Positions 45,712 to 55,565 of a DNA stretch of 64,000 bases are shown one piece after another (position 1 is the stretch's first letter; the number at the start of each line of letters is the position of its first letter). The notes under the pieces are model-generated. The model was not told where the DNA came from. It worked only from the letters and a program-made list of their open reading frames with translations, and made no database searches. The translations under genes were made by a program, and so were the position numbers. Source of the DNA: Chitinilyticum piscinae (GTDB lineage: Bacteria > Pseudomonadota > Gammaproteobacteria > Burkholderiales > Chitinibacteraceae); NCBI RefSeq assembly GCF_015223195.1, contig NZ_JADFUA010000002.1, positions 372,001-436,000 on the forward strand, given 5' to 3'.

Positions 45712-46686
45712 CTATTGCTGATGTCGCAGTGCAATGCTGTACACGCTGGCTGCTGTCTTGATGGCGTCGTGGCGCACGCCTTCCTTGCCGAGCTCGACAA
45801 TGCGCGAGCGGATGGTTTCGACGCCCAGCGCATCCAGCTGTTCGTAATCGTTCACGACCGGCAAGGCCGCTTCGGCCAGGTAGCGGTCAAGGAAATTCTG
45901 CGGGATGCTTTCGTCGTTGACGATGATCTTGTCGATCCGCTTGATGCCGTGATCCAGAATTGCCTGCAGGTGCTGGCTGGCACTCATGCCGTCCGTTTCC
46001 CCATGCTCGGTCATGATGTTGCACACATAGACCTTGTCGGCCAGCGTGTTAGCGTTGATGGCGGCGGCAACTTCCTTGACCAGCAAATTGGGCATCACGC
46101 TGGTGTAGAGGCTGCCCGGCCCCAGCACGATCACATCGGCGGCAAAGATGGCCTCGATCGCCTGGGGTTCGGCCGAAACCGGTGAATCGTAGAATACGCG
46201 GCAGACTTTGGAGCCGAAGCTGGCGATTTCGGATTCCTTGCTCACCAGGCGGCCATCTTCCAGTTCGGCATGCAGTACGGTGGCATGCGGACACACCGGC
46301 AGTACGCGCCCCTTGATGCGCAGCACCGTGCCCATGTGTTCGACTGCCTTGGGAAAATCGCCATGGGTGAGCGAATAGAGCGCGGTGAGCAACAGATTGC
46401 CCATTGAATGCCCGTCGAGTGCATGCGTGCCCGATTCGGACCGGAAGCGGAATTCCAGCAGATCGCGGTAGATGCCCTCGGCTTCCGAGAGTGCCATCAG
46501 CACATTGCGGATGTCGCCGGGGGGCGGCACATTCCAGTCGCGCTGCAGTCGCCCGGATGAGCCTCCATCGTCCGCTACCGTAACGATGGCAGTCAGCTCC
46601 AGCGGAAAATGCTTCAGCCCGCGCAACAGCGAGGACAGGCCGGTGCCGCCACCGATGGCGACTACTTTGGGGTATTGCTTCGACAT
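45712..46686 (-). CDS. yvcK: YvcK/CofD-like gluconeogenesis factor
   Basis: The 324-residue protein begins with KVVAIGGGTGLSSLLRGLKHF and has the family TAIVTVADDGGSSGRLQRD and DVIVLGPGSLYTSVMPNLLV stretches, the UDP-sugar-binding elements of YvcK (CofD-like superfamily). In Bacillus YvcK is needed on gluconeogenic carbon sources and for cell shape; in proteobacteria (YbhK) the role is less clear. The start is ATG 46686; a TTG just before it is also in frame. Confidence 0.9.
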   Translation of the reverse strand: MSKQYPKVVAIGGGTGLSSLLRGLKHFPLELTAIVTVADDGGSSGRLQRDWNVPPPGDIRNVLMALSEAEGIYRDLLEFRFRSESGTHALDGHSMGNLLLTALYSLTHGDFPKAVEHMGTVLRIKGRVLPVCPHATVLHAELEDGRLVSKESEIASFGSKVCRVFYDSPVSAEPQAIEAIFAADVIVLGPGSLYTSVMPNLLVKEVAAAINANTLADKVYVCNIMTEHGETDGMSASQHLQAILDHGIKRIDKIIVNDESIPQNFLDRYLAEAALPVVNDYEQLDALGVETIRSRIVELGKEGVRHDAIKTAASVYSIALRHQQ

Positions 46687-46784
46687 CAAACGCTCTCCGG
46701 TGTTTACGGCTAGTTTACGGCTTGCAGCCTCCGGTGCGCGCGGTAATCCTGCCGGCTGATCGCCTTTTGCAACACCCGCGCAGC

Positions 46785-46811
46785 AAAAAGGGCTCCTTGC
46801 GGAGCCCTTTT
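46785..46811 (-). terminator. Rho-independent terminator after sstT
   Basis: A perfect 11-bp stem (46786-46796 with 46801-46811, four-base loop) runs into TTTTT on the minus strand. It lies 17 bases after the sstT stop and could also work weakly in the opposite direction. Confidence 0.87.
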
Positions 46812-46827
46812 CTGACTGAGCCGTGAA

Positions 46828-48087
46828 TCACGCGCTTTCGCGGGCGAATTCGCCTTCGTCATCGTCAACCGATTCGTCGACCTGCTCGGCGGCAATGCAG
46901 GCTGCAGCAGTAAACAGCACATCGGTCGAGCTGTTCAGTGCGGTCTCGGCGGAATCCTGCACCACGCCGATGATGAAGCCGACCGCAACCACCTGCATCG
47001 CCAGATCGTTGCTCATGCCGAACAGGCTGCACGCCAGCGGGATCAAGAGCAGCGAGCCGCCCGCCACACCGGACGCGCCGCAGGCACCGATGGTCGAGAC
47101 TACACTCAACAGCAGCGCCGTGGGAATGTCGACCGGAATGCCCAGTGTGTGTACGGCGGCCAGGCTCAGTACCGAAATGGTGATGGCAGCGCCGGCCATG
47201 TTGACGGTGGCGCCCAGCGGGATCGATACCGAATAGGTATCTTCATGCAGCCCTAGTTTGCGGCACAGATTCATGTTCACCGGAATGTTGGCGGCCGAGC
47301 TGCGGGTAAAGAATGCAGTAATGCCGCTTTCGCGCAGGCAGGTGAAAACCAGCGGGTAAGGATTGCGGCGGATGGTGAGGAACACGATCAGCGGATTGAC
47401 GACCAGCGCCACAAACAGCATGGCGCCCACCAGGACCAGCAGCAGGTGCGAGTAGCTCAGTAGCGAGGCAAAGCCGGTGGTCGCAACCGATTCGGCCACC
47501 AGACCCAATACGCCCAGCGGTGCAAAGCGGATGACGATCTGCACGATTTTCGACGTGCCCTCGGCCACATCGTTCATCAGTGCCTTGGTGGTGTCACCGG
47601 CGCGTTGCAAGGTAATGCCCAGCGCCACGGCCCAGGCCAGAATGCCGATGTAGTTGCCCTCGGCGATGGCTTTTACCGGGTTGCTGAAGATCTGGAAGAC
47701 CAGTGACTTCAGCACTTCACCGATCCCGCCGGGCGGGTTGGTGCTGCCGGCTGCCGCGACGAGCAGCAGCTTGGACGGAAAGAGAAAGCTGGCCAGTACC
47801 CCGACTACGGCGGCGGCAAATGTGCCCAGCAGGTACAGCAGCACGATGGCGCGCATATTGGTCTGCGAATCCTGCTTCTTGCCGGCCAGCGAGGAGCAGA
47901 CCAGCAGAAAGACCAGCACCGGCGCGACGGCCTTCAGGCTGCTGACAAACAGGCTGCCCAGGATGGCGGCAGCTTTACCGGCTTCCGGCCAGGCCAGTGC
48001 CAGAAAGATGCCGGCGGCCATGCCGCAGAGGATCTGCAGCACGATATTCCCGTTCATGATACGGGTGAAGAGGGCTTTGAAGTCCAT
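46828..48087 (-). CDS. sstT: Serine/threonine:Na+ symporter SstT
   Basis: The 419-residue inner-membrane transporter belongs to the dicarboxylate/amino acid:cation symporter family. It has [12 protein letters not shown], the hairpin-loop serine-rich [19 protein letters not shown] and the [16 protein letters not shown] motif of SstT. The C-terminus is acidic ([12 protein letters not shown]). The start is ATG 48087 ([14 protein letters not shown]). It follows mfd on the same strand after a 211-base gap that holds a large hairpin. Confidence 0.93.
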   Translation of the reverse strand: MDFKALFTRIMNGNIVLQILCGMAAGIFLALAWPEAGKAAAILGSLFVSSLKAVAPVLVFLLVCSSLAGKKQDSQTNMRAIVLLYLLGTFAAAVVGVLASFLFPSKLLLVAAAGSTNPPGGIGEVLKSLVFQIFSNPVKAIAEGNYIGILAWAVALGITLQRAGDTTKALMNDVAEGTSKIVQIVIRFAPLGVLGLVAESVATTGFASLLSYSHLLLVLVGAMLFVALVVNPLIVFLTIRRNPYPLVFTCLRESGITAFFTRSSAANIPVNMNLCRKLGLHEDTYSVSIPLGATVNMAGAAITISVLSLAAVHTLGIPVDIPTALLLSVVSTIGACGASGVAGGSLLLIPLACSLFGMSNDLAMQVVAVGFIIGVVQDSAETALNSSTDVLFTAAACIAAEQVDESVDDDEGEFARESA

Positions 48088-48245
48088 GACATTCCCTGAT
48101 GAGATGATCCAATTGGGCGCTTGTCGTGTGCGCCTTGCTGTCAGCATCAGACCACGGCGCCGCCGCTCAGCCCATTGGGGCTAGCACCAATCCGCCGTCA
48201 TGGTTTGCCATGGCGCAAACCGCCTGTCAGGGTGTTTTAGTGCAT

Positions 48246-48302
48246 ATAGGGGTATGGGGTGATATGCTTTTAATGCAAAGGCATATCGGCCTATACCCCT
48301 AT
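48246..48302 (-). repeat. Large imperfect inverted repeat at the end of mfd
   Basis: ATAGGGGTAT (48246-48255) pairs with ATACCCCTAT (48293-48302), and GATATGC (48261-48267) pairs with GCATATC (48281-48287). The five-base internal loops are asymmetric and the terminal loop is 13 bases. The mfd stop codon lies inside the right arm. It may terminate mfd transcription or act as an operator for sstT; there is no clear U-tract on the minus strand. The rest of the gap, 48088-48245, shows nothing recognisable. Confidence 0.65.
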
Positions 48303-51300
48303 TTTTGTTGCAGCTCGTGCAGCAGTTCCTTGACGCGTACGGTACGCAGTGCCGCCTCGGGCCAGTTGCCCTCGATGCGCAGGCGGTCGGGCGGCAGCAT
48401 CTTGTAGTGCTTCTTGCTTTGCACCAGCTGGATGATGCGGAAGGGCTCGATCACGGTGTTCTGCGCGAAAGTCAGCACGATGGCCGTATCGGCCGCGTCG
48501 ATCTTCTGGATGCCCAGCGGCTTGGCCAGCATGCGCAGCTTGTGGCAATCGAGCAGCACGCGCGCTGCGTCGGGCAAGAGGCCGAAGCGATCGATCAGCT
48601 CCTGCGTCAGATCGTCCAGCTCCTCGGCCGATTCGCAATTGGCCAGGCGCTTGTAGAGGCTCAGGCGTTCGTGCACGTCCGGGCAGTAGTCATCGGGCAA
48701 GAGCGCCGGTGCGTGCAGATTGATTTCGGTTGTTACCCCCAGTGGCTGGCTCAGGTCCGGCTCGCGGCCGGCCTTGAGCGACTTCACCGCTTCTTTCAGC
48801 ATCTGCGAGTAAAGCGCAAAGCCGATTTCCTGCATTTCGCCCGATTGCGAATCGCCAAGGACTTCGCCGGCGCCGCGGATTTCCAGATCGTGCATCGCCA
48901 GATAGAAGCCGGAGCCCAAGTCTTCCATCTGCTGGATCGCTTCCAGGCGCTTTTTCGCGTCGCCCGAGAGGCCTTCCACATCGGGAACCAGCAGGTAGGC
49001 GTAGGCCTGGTGGTGGCTGCGGCCGACGCGGCCGCGCATCTGGTGCAATTGTGCTAGGCCGAACTTGTCGGCGCGGTTCATCACGATGGTGTTGGCGTTC
49101 GGAATGTCGATACCGGTTTCGATGATCGTCGTGCACAGCAGCACATTGAAGCGCTGTGCCGAAAAGTCGCGCATTACGTGTTCGAGTTCACGTTCCCGCA
49201 TTTGCCCGTGAGCAACGCCGATGCGCGCCTCCGGCAAGAGGCTGGCCAGTTTTTCGCGCATGTTGTCGATGGTGTCGACTTCGTTATGCAGGAAGAACAC
49301 CTGACCACCGCGCTTGAGCTCGCGCAGCACCGCTTCGCGGATCACGCCGTCGCCGTATTTGGCGACGAAGGTCTTCACCGACAGGCGTTTGGAGGGCGCG
49401 GTGGCAATCACCGAAAAATCGCGGATGCCTTCCAGGCTCATCGCCAGTGTGCGCGGAATCGGCGTGGCGGTTAGTGTCAGTACATCGACATTCGCGCGCA
49501 GCGCCTTCAATTGTTCCTTCTGCCGCACACCGAAGCGGTGCTCTTCGTCGATGATGACCAGGCCAAGATTTTTGAACACCACGTCCGGCTGCACCAGCTT
49601 GTGCGTGCCGATGACGATGTCGACCGTACCTTCTGCCAGTCCCTTGATCGCCGCAGCGGTTTCGCGGCCGGTACGGAAGCGGCTGAGTTCGGCAATCTTG
49701 ATCGGCCAGTCGGCGAAACGGTCGCTGAAGGTCTGGAAATGCTGCTCGGCGAGCAGGGTGGTCGGCACCAATACCGCGACCTGCTTGCCGCCGGCCACTG
49801 CGGCAAAGGCCGCGCGCAACGCGACCTCGGTCTTGCCGAAGCCCACGTCACCACAGACGAGACGATCCATCGGTTTGCCAATGCGCATGTCGATGAGGAC
49901 CGCTTCGATGGCGGCGGCCTGATCGGCGGTTTCCTCGAAGCCAAACCCGGCGGCAAACGCTTCGTAATCGCGATGTGTCCACTCGAAGGCATGTCCCTCG
50001 CGCGCGGCGCGGCGGGCGTACAGATTCAGCAATTCGGCAGCCGTATCGCGCACCTGCTCGGCGGCGCGACGCTTGGCCTTGTCCCACGAACCGCTGCCCA
50101 GCTTGTGGATCGGTGCTGCATCACCGGCGGCGCCGGAATAGCGGCTGATGACATGCAACTGGCTGACCGGCACGTAGAGCTTGTCGCCACCGGAATACTC
50201 CAGCAGCAGCAGCTCGGTGGGTCCATCGCCCAGATCCATGCTGATCAGTCCCTGATAGCGGCCGATGCCGTGAGCCTCGTGCACGACCGCGTCGCCGATC
50301 TTCAGTTCGGTCAGATCGCGCAGCATGGCGTCGGAATTGCTGCGTTTCTGCTGCCGGCGGCTGCGGCCGGTGGCCGCGCTGGCGTACAGGTTGGCCTCGG
50401 TGACAAAGGCTACGCGATCCGCGTTGCGGATAAAGCCACTCAATAGCGGACTGGCGACCAGCAGCACCGCATCGCGCAAGGTCTCGACCTGCTGCATGGT
50501 TTCGGCGAGCACGGCCCTGATGCCATATTCGGCAAGATACTGCGCCATGGTTTCGCGCCGGCCCAGACTTTCGGCGCAGATCACCACGCGGCCGCTGTGG
50601 CTGGCAAGGAAATTCTGCAGCTTGTTGAGCGGTGATTCAGCACGGCGGTCGACATCCAGCGTCGGCAAGCTCTGATAGTCCGGTGCGCTGTCGTCATCCG
50701 AAATGCTGCCCAGTTCGATGCGGCGCCAGTGCTTGGCGCCGGCGGCCAGCTCATCGGGCATCAGGAAGAGTTCCCGCGGAGCGAGCACCGGACGGTCGGG
50801 GTCGGCTACCGAAAGCTTGTGGCGCTCCTGCACGTCCAGCCAGAACTGCGCCGCCGCGTCGTGAAAGGCGCCGTGCAGCACCAGCAGCGCGTTGGCTGGC
50901 AGGTAATCGTAAAGCGTGGCTGCGCCGTCGAAGAACAGCGGCAGGTAGTATTCGATGCCGGCCGGAATCAGCCCGTTGCTGACGTCCTTGTAGAGCCGGC
51001 TCCTGCTCGGGTCGCCCTCGAAGACCTCCCTGAAGCGCTGCCGGAATTTGCTGCGGCCAGCGTCGTCAGTTGGGAATTCGCGAGCGGGCAGCAGTCGGAT
51101 TTCCGGCACTGGATAAAGGCTGCGCTGGCTGTCGACGTCAAAGGTGCGGATCGATTCGATTTCATCGTCGAAGAGGTCGATGCGGAACGGCAGGGTCGAG
51201 CCCATGGCAAACAGGTCGATCAGGCCGCCACGGATCGAAAACTCGCCCTGGCCATACACCTGCGTGACATGGCTATAGCCGGCGAAGATCAGGTCCGCGC

Positions 51301-51712
51301 GGAGCTTTTCCGGGTCGAGTTTCTGGCCTTTCTGGATGAAAAAGCTATGCCCGGTAATGTATTCGACGGGAGCCAGCTTGCCCATTGCTGTCTGGACTGA
51401 TACCAGCAGGATATCGACCTGGTTATTGCGCAGCTGCCAAAGCGTAGCCAGCCGCTCGGACACCAGCTCCTGGTGCGGACTGAAATGATCGTAGGGCAGG
51501 GTTTCCCAGTCGGGCAGCAGTGCCACGGTCTTGTCCGGCTGCAGCCAGGCCAGTTCGTCCTTCAATCGCTGCGCGTCGTGGGCCTGTGAACACAGCACGA
51601 TCAGCGGGCGCGACTGGGCGCTCAGTGTCGCCAGTTCGAAGGCGTCGGCCGAGCCCGGGGGCAGGGCAATGCGCAGACGTTCACCGGATTTCAGCTGGGC
51701 AATGGATTTCAT
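48299..51712 (-). CDS. mfd: Transcription-repair coupling factor
   Basis: Mfd pushes stalled RNA polymerase off DNA lesions and recruits UvrA. The 1137-residue protein has the N-terminal UvrB-like region (FEVFEGDPSRSRLYKD), a CarD-like RNA polymerase-binding domain (GDAVVHEAHGIGRYQGL), the helicase motor (Walker A GDVGFGKTEVAL, IIDEEHRFGVRQKEQ, TATPIPRTLAM) and a C-terminal TRCF domain. The start is ATG 51712 (MKSIAQLKSGERL), where the family homology begins; the frame is open 18 codons further upstream. Confidence 0.95.
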   Translation of the reverse strand: MKSIAQLKSGERLRIALPPGSADAFELATLSAQSRPLIVLCSQAHDAQRLKDELAWLQPDKTVALLPDWETLPYDHFSPHQELVSERLATLWQLRNNQVDILLVSVQTAMGKLAPVEYITGHSFFIQKGQKLDPEKLRADLIFAGYSHVTQVYGQGEFSIRGGLIDLFAMGSTLPFRIDLFDDEIESIRTFDVDSQRSLYPVPEIRLLPAREFPTDDAGRSKFRQRFREVFEGDPSRSRLYKDVSNGLIPAGIEYYLPLFFDGAATLYDYLPANALLVLHGAFHDAAAQFWLDVQERHKLSVADPDRPVLAPRELFLMPDELAAGAKHWRRIELGSISDDDSAPDYQSLPTLDVDRRAESPLNKLQNFLASHSGRVVICAESLGRRETMAQYLAEYGIRAVLAETMQQVETLRDAVLLVASPLLSGFIRNADRVAFVTEANLYASAATGRSRRQQKRSNSDAMLRDLTELKIGDAVVHEAHGIGRYQGLISMDLGDGPTELLLLEYSGGDKLYVPVSQLHVISRYSGAAGDAAPIHKLGSGSWDKAKRRAAEQVRDTAAELLNLYARRAAREGHAFEWTHRDYEAFAAGFGFEETADQAAAIEAVLIDMRIGKPMDRLVCGDVGFGKTEVALRAAFAAVAGGKQVAVLVPTTLLAEQHFQTFSDRFADWPIKIAELSRFRTGRETAAAIKGLAEGTVDIVIGTHKLVQPDVVFKNLGLVIIDEEHRFGVRQKEQLKALRANVDVLTLTATPIPRTLAMSLEGIRDFSVIATAPSKRLSVKTFVAKYGDGVIREAVLRELKRGGQVFFLHNEVDTIDNMREKLASLLPEARIGVAHGQMRERELEHVMRDFSAQRFNVLLCTTIIETGIDIPNANTIVMNRADKFGLAQLHQMRGRVGRSHHQAYAYLLVPDVEGLSGDAKKRLEAIQQMEDLGSGFYLAMHDLEIRGAGEVLGDSQSGEMQEIGFALYSQMLKEAVKSLKAGREPDLSQPLGVTTEINLHAPALLPDDYCPDVHERLSLYKRLANCESAEELDDLTQELIDRFGLLPDAARVLLDCHKLRMLAKPLGIQKIDAADTAIVLTFAQNTVIEPFRIIQLVQSKKHYKMLPPDRLRIEGNWPEAALRTVRVKELLHELQQK

Positions 51713-51849
51713 GGCGGGCAGGGGTGATGCACAAAGGCCGCAAGTATAGCAGCAGCTGCCCGCCATCCTTCGGATGCATTTGATTTTTCAGTCCATCTGG
51801 CTAATCATGTTTCCGCCTGTCATACAGGCCATGGGGAGAGGAATAAATA

Positions 51850-54717
51850 ATGATCGCGGCGGTACAGAACCGGCTGCGCTGCGCGGGAACCTTCGGCATT
51901 TTGCTGGTGGTGCTTGTGGCATTGCACTGGCTTGACGGATTGATCGGCCCGCTGAGCAGCTTTGGTGCGCTGCTGGCTGCGGCCGCCGCCGCTCAGACAT
52001 CGCGCCGTGTACTGTGCAGTGTGCTCACTGGTGTTGCACTGCTCGCCTTTTTCCTCGCCCGTCTGTCCCCCCTGCAGGCGCTGCCGCTGGCGGCCTTGTA
52101 CCAGCTGACGGCGCTGTGGCTGGTTCGCAGCCTGCCGCAGGGATTCCAGATTTTTCATCTTGCCGATGTACGCAGGCTGCTGCTGCGCGGCGTGCTGGCT
52201 GGCAGCCTGCTGCTGGCCTTTGCCGATACGCTGGTCGTGCGGCTGCCTGAGCAATCGATCTTCGAGGCGCTGCCCGGTGCGTTGAACGACGCGTTGCTGG
52301 CCAGTCTCTCGCTGCTGGTGCTGCTGCCTTCGCTGCACAGCTATGCTGGCCGGCGCTGGCGGCTGTCGTCAGTTGGCGAGTTGCTGCTGCTGAGTGCTCT
52401 ATCGGCGCTGGTGTGCGTGCTGGTGGCGCGTGGTGGCGAGAGTATGCAGCCGCTCCTGTTTCTGCTCTTCCCGCTGATGATCTGGGCGACCCAGCATCGT
52501 CATTACCCCGGGTTTCTGGTGGTGTCCTTTGCCGCCTGTTCGGTCGTGCTGCTGTCGAGGGCGTATTACCAGCCGGTGCCCGACGAGTGGGCGCTGCTGG
52601 GGGATCTGGTCTTTCTCAATGCGCTGACTGCAACCGGCCTGCTGCTGGCTGCCTCGGGTAGCGACGAGCGGGGGATGGCGCGGGAACTCAAGGCCGAGAA
52701 GCAAAAGCTGGCCCGCCTGCTGGATCACGTGCCGACCTATATCTTCATCGAGGATCTTTCCGGGCGCTTTACCTATGCCAATCGGGCGTTTGCAGGCTTG
52801 CTGGGGCTGGAGGTCGATGTACTGGTCGGTACGCCCGTGGCCGGCGTTCAGGCTATGCTCAGCGGTGCCGAGCCGATGCCGGACTGGTCGCTGTCCGCCT
52901 TCGAGTGGCGCCTGCATGGCGCAAGAGGCGAACACGTACTGCTGGGAAGCCGCTTCCCGCTGATCGACAGCCAGGGGGATGTGTATGCCTTCGGTTTTGC
53001 CGCTACCGATATCAGCGAGCAACTGCTGGCTGACGAACAGGCACGCCTGACGGCCAAGGTATTCGACAATGCCAGCGAGGGCATCCTGATTACCGATGGC
53101 AGTGGCATCATCATTGCGGTCAATGCGGCATTCACCCAGATTACCGGGCATCAGGCCGGCGATGCGATCGGACGACGCTCGCGCATGTTTGCTCCCGGCG
53201 AATCGGATACCGCCGAGCTGCAGCAGATCCTGCGCGATGGCGGGCACTGGCAGGGGGAAATGCGCGACCGTCATCGTTCCGGGCATCACTATCCGGCCTG
53301 GCTGTCGATCAGTGCGGTAACCGGTAGCGATGGACGCGTGACCCACTGTGTCGGGGTATTCAGTGACATTACTGCCCGCAAGGAAAGCGAGCAGCGTTTG
53401 CAGTATCTTGCCACGCATGATCCCCTCACCGGGTTATACAACCGGGCCGGCCTGCAGGAGCAGCTGCAGCGCCGTATTGCCGGTTGCGATCGCAGCCGGG
53501 AAGCGCTGGCCTTGCTCTTCATCGATCTGGATCGCTTCAAGGCGGTGAATGACAGCTTCGGTCATGCGCTGGGCGACAGCCTGTTGCAGCAGGTGGCGAT
53601 GCGGCTGCAGGCTAGCCTGCAGGAGCATGATCTGGTGGCACGCCTGGGTGGCGATGAATTCACCGTGCTGCTGGATGATTTTCCCAGCCATGCCGCACTG
53701 AGCACGATCGCGGACTTGCTGGTCAGCGAGATGGGGCGTCCCTACCGTATCGAAGGCCATGAGTTGTATCTGACCAGTAGTATCGGTGTCAGCCTTTATC
53801 CGCAGGATGCGGACGATGCGCAGGGCTTGCTGCGCACGGCTGATATTGCAATGTATCGCGCCAAGGAGCTTGGCAAGAATACCTTCCAGTTTTATGCCAG
53901 CGAACTCAATAACCGTGTTTCCGAGCGGCTGAAACTGGACAGCGAAATGCGGCAGGCCTTGCGTGACCGGCAGTTCCAGCTCTATTACCAGCCCAAGTAT
54001 GATCTGGCTACCCGTACGCTGACCGGTGTCGAGGCTCTGTTGCGCTGGGATTCGCCGCGGCGCGGCAAGGTTTCCCCGGTGGAGTTCATTCCGGCGGCGG
54101 AAGAGTCGGGCCTGATTGTGGTGCTGGGCGAATGGATTCTGCGTACGGCCTGTGCCCAGATGCGGCAGTGGCGCGACCAGGGGGTGGCGATTCCGCATGT
54201 GGCGGTGAACCTGTCCGCGCGCCAGTTTGTCCCCTACAAACTGGTCGATACGGTCCGTCAGGCCTTGCAGGATGCCTGCATTCCGCCGGCCTGTCTGGAG
54301 CTGGAAATCACCGAAAGCATGATCATGGCCAATCCCGATGAGGCGGTACTCATTCTGCGCGAATTGCGGGCCATGGGCGTGAAAGTTTCGATCGACGATT
54401 TCGGCACTGGGTACTCTTCACTGTCGAATTTGCGCAATTTCCCCCTGGATGCGCTTAAAATCGACCGCTCGTTCATTACCAACCTGCCACACGATGACGA
54501 CAATGCGGCGATTACCGCCGCAATTGTGGCCATGGCCCGCAAATTGCGTCTCACTGTGGTTGCCGAAGGGGTGGAGTCGCATGAACAGGCCGATTACCTG
54601 AACAACCTTGGTTGCCAGGTGGCGCAGGGCTTCCTGTTCAGTCCGGCGCTGAGCCCTGCGACTCTCCCTTCATTTTTGCAGCGACCGGCCGCCACGGAAC
54701 TGGCGGCGGCCTGCTGA
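51850..54717 (+). CDS. Membrane GGDEF-EAL cyclic-di-GMP enzyme with PAS domains
   Basis: The 955-residue protein has about eight N-terminal membrane helices (MASE1-like, residues 1-275), two PAS domains ([17 protein letters not shown], about 290-415; [16 protein letters not shown], about 415-535), a GGDEF domain with intact GGDEF at 600-604, and an EAL domain beginning with E728-A729-L730. EAL active-site motifs ([25 protein letters not shown]) are all present, so it probably hydrolyses c-di-GMP and may also make it. The I-site RxxD is degenerate (QEHD). Such proteins often control the motile-to-sessile switch. Confidence 0.92.
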   Translation: MIAAVQNRLRCAGTFGILLVVLVALHWLDGLIGPLSSFGALLAAAAAAQTSRRVLCSVLTGVALLAFFLARLSPLQALPLAALYQLTALWLVRSLPQGFQIFHLADVRRLLLRGVLAGSLLLAFADTLVVRLPEQSIFEALPGALNDALLASLSLLVLLPSLHSYAGRRWRLSSVGELLLLSALSALVCVLVARGGESMQPLLFLLFPLMIWATQHRHYPGFLVVSFAACSVVLLSRAYYQPVPDEWALLGDLVFLNALTATGLLLAASGSDERGMARELKAEKQKLARLLDHVPTYIFIEDLSGRFTYANRAFAGLLGLEVDVLVGTPVAGVQAMLSGAEPMPDWSLSAFEWRLHGARGEHVLLGSRFPLIDSQGDVYAFGFAATDISEQLLADEQARLTAKVFDNASEGILITDGSGIIIAVNAAFTQITGHQAGDAIGRRSRMFAPGESDTAELQQILRDGGHWQGEMRDRHRSGHHYPAWLSISAVTGSDGRVTHCVGVFSDITARKESEQRLQYLATHDPLTGLYNRAGLQEQLQRRIAGCDRSREALALLFIDLDRFKAVNDSFGHALGDSLLQQVAMRLQASLQEHDLVARLGGDEFTVLLDDFPSHAALSTIADLLVSEMGRPYRIEGHELYLTSSIGVSLYPQDADDAQGLLRTADIAMYRAKELGKNTFQFYASELNNRVSERLKLDSEMRQALRDRQFQLYYQPKYDLATRTLTGVEALLRWDSPRRGKVSPVEFIPAAEESGLIVVLGEWILRTACAQMRQWRDQGVAIPHVAVNLSARQFVPYKLVDTVRQALQDACIPPACLELEITESMIMANPDEAVLILRELRAMGVKVSIDDFGTGYSSLSNLRNFPLDALKIDRSFITNLPHDDDNAAITAAIVAMARKLRLTVVAEGVESHEQADYLNNLGCQVAQGFLFSPALSPATLPSFLQRPAATELAAAC

Positions 54718-54731
54718 TATCGGATACGTTA

Positions 54732-55475
54732 ATGCAGAAAAAGATCATTCACGGCTTTCATGCCGTGCTCGCGCGTTTGCGCCGCATGCCGGACAGCGTA
54801 CTGGAAATCTATGTCTCGACCGATCGCCAGGATGCCCGGATGAAGGAAGTTCTCCAACTGGCCGAGCGCGAGAAACGCAAGGTTCACGGAACGCCGGCTG
54901 ATCGCCTGGACGGCCTGACCGGGCATGCCCGCCACCAAGGCGTGGCGGCCGTCATCGATGCCGGCCGCAGTTATGTGGCGCTGGAGGATGTGCTGGAAGA
55001 CCTGCGCGAGCCGCCGCTGCTGCTGGTTCTTGATGGTGTGACCGATCCGCATAATCTGGGCGCTTGCCTGCGGGTGGCCGATGCCATGGGCGCGCACGCC
55101 GTGATTGCGCCGAAGGACAAGTCGGTGGGCCTGACGGCTACCGTTTCCAAGGTCGCCTGCGGTGCTGCCGAGGTACTGCCCTACATCATGGTGACCAATC
55201 TGGCCCGCACATTGCGCGATCTGAAGGATCAGGGGGTGTGGATTGCCGGAACGGCGGCCGAAGGCTCGACCGACCTGTTCCATTTCAGCCAGACCGGTGC
55301 GCTGGCCTGGGTGCTGGGTGCGGAAGGGGACGGCATGCGCCGGTTGACCCGCGAGCTGTGTGATGTGCTGGTATCGATTCCGATGTTCGGTAGCGTGGAA
55401 AGCCTGAATGTTTCGGTGGCAAGCGGTATCGTGCTGGCCGAAAGCCGCCGGCAGCGCCAGATGCAGTCTGCTTGA
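54732..55475 (+). CDS. rlmB: 23S rRNA (guanosine(2251)-2'-O)-methyltransferase
   Basis: RlmB methylates G2251 in the peptidyl-transferase loop. The 247-residue SPOUT enzyme has an N-terminal substrate domain ([14 protein letters not shown]) and the knotted SAM-binding region with the family motifs [40 protein letters not shown] and [20 protein letters not shown]. The start is ATG 54732, 14 bases after the GGDEF-EAL gene. The open frame upstream overlaps that gene and is not conserved. Confidence 0.94.
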   Translation: MQKKIIHGFHAVLARLRRMPDSVLEIYVSTDRQDARMKEVLQLAEREKRKVHGTPADRLDGLTGHARHQGVAAVIDAGRSYVALEDVLEDLREPPLLLVLDGVTDPHNLGACLRVADAMGAHAVIAPKDKSVGLTATVSKVACGAAEVLPYIMVTNLARTLRDLKDQGVWIAGTAAEGSTDLFHFSQTGALAWVLGAEGDGMRRLTRELCDVLVSIPMFGSVESLNVSVASGIVLAESRRQRQMQSA

Positions 55476-55507
55476 CCGGCTGGCATGTTCGGCTGATATA
55501 TCCGATG

Positions 55508-55565
55508 GGGTATCTCGTTGCAGGCTTTTTTCTGAAAGCCTTGCAAAGGGATACCCTGTTTTTTA
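55508..55565 (+). terminator. Long hairpin terminator after rlmB
   Basis: GGGTATC (55508-55514) pairs with GATACCC (55550-55556). An inner stem, TTGCAGGCTTT with AAAGCCTTGCAA, differs by one bulged base. TGTTTTTT follows. It separates the convergent rlmB and MFS-acyltransferase genes, and the last bases form the stop codon of the latter. Confidence 0.85.
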
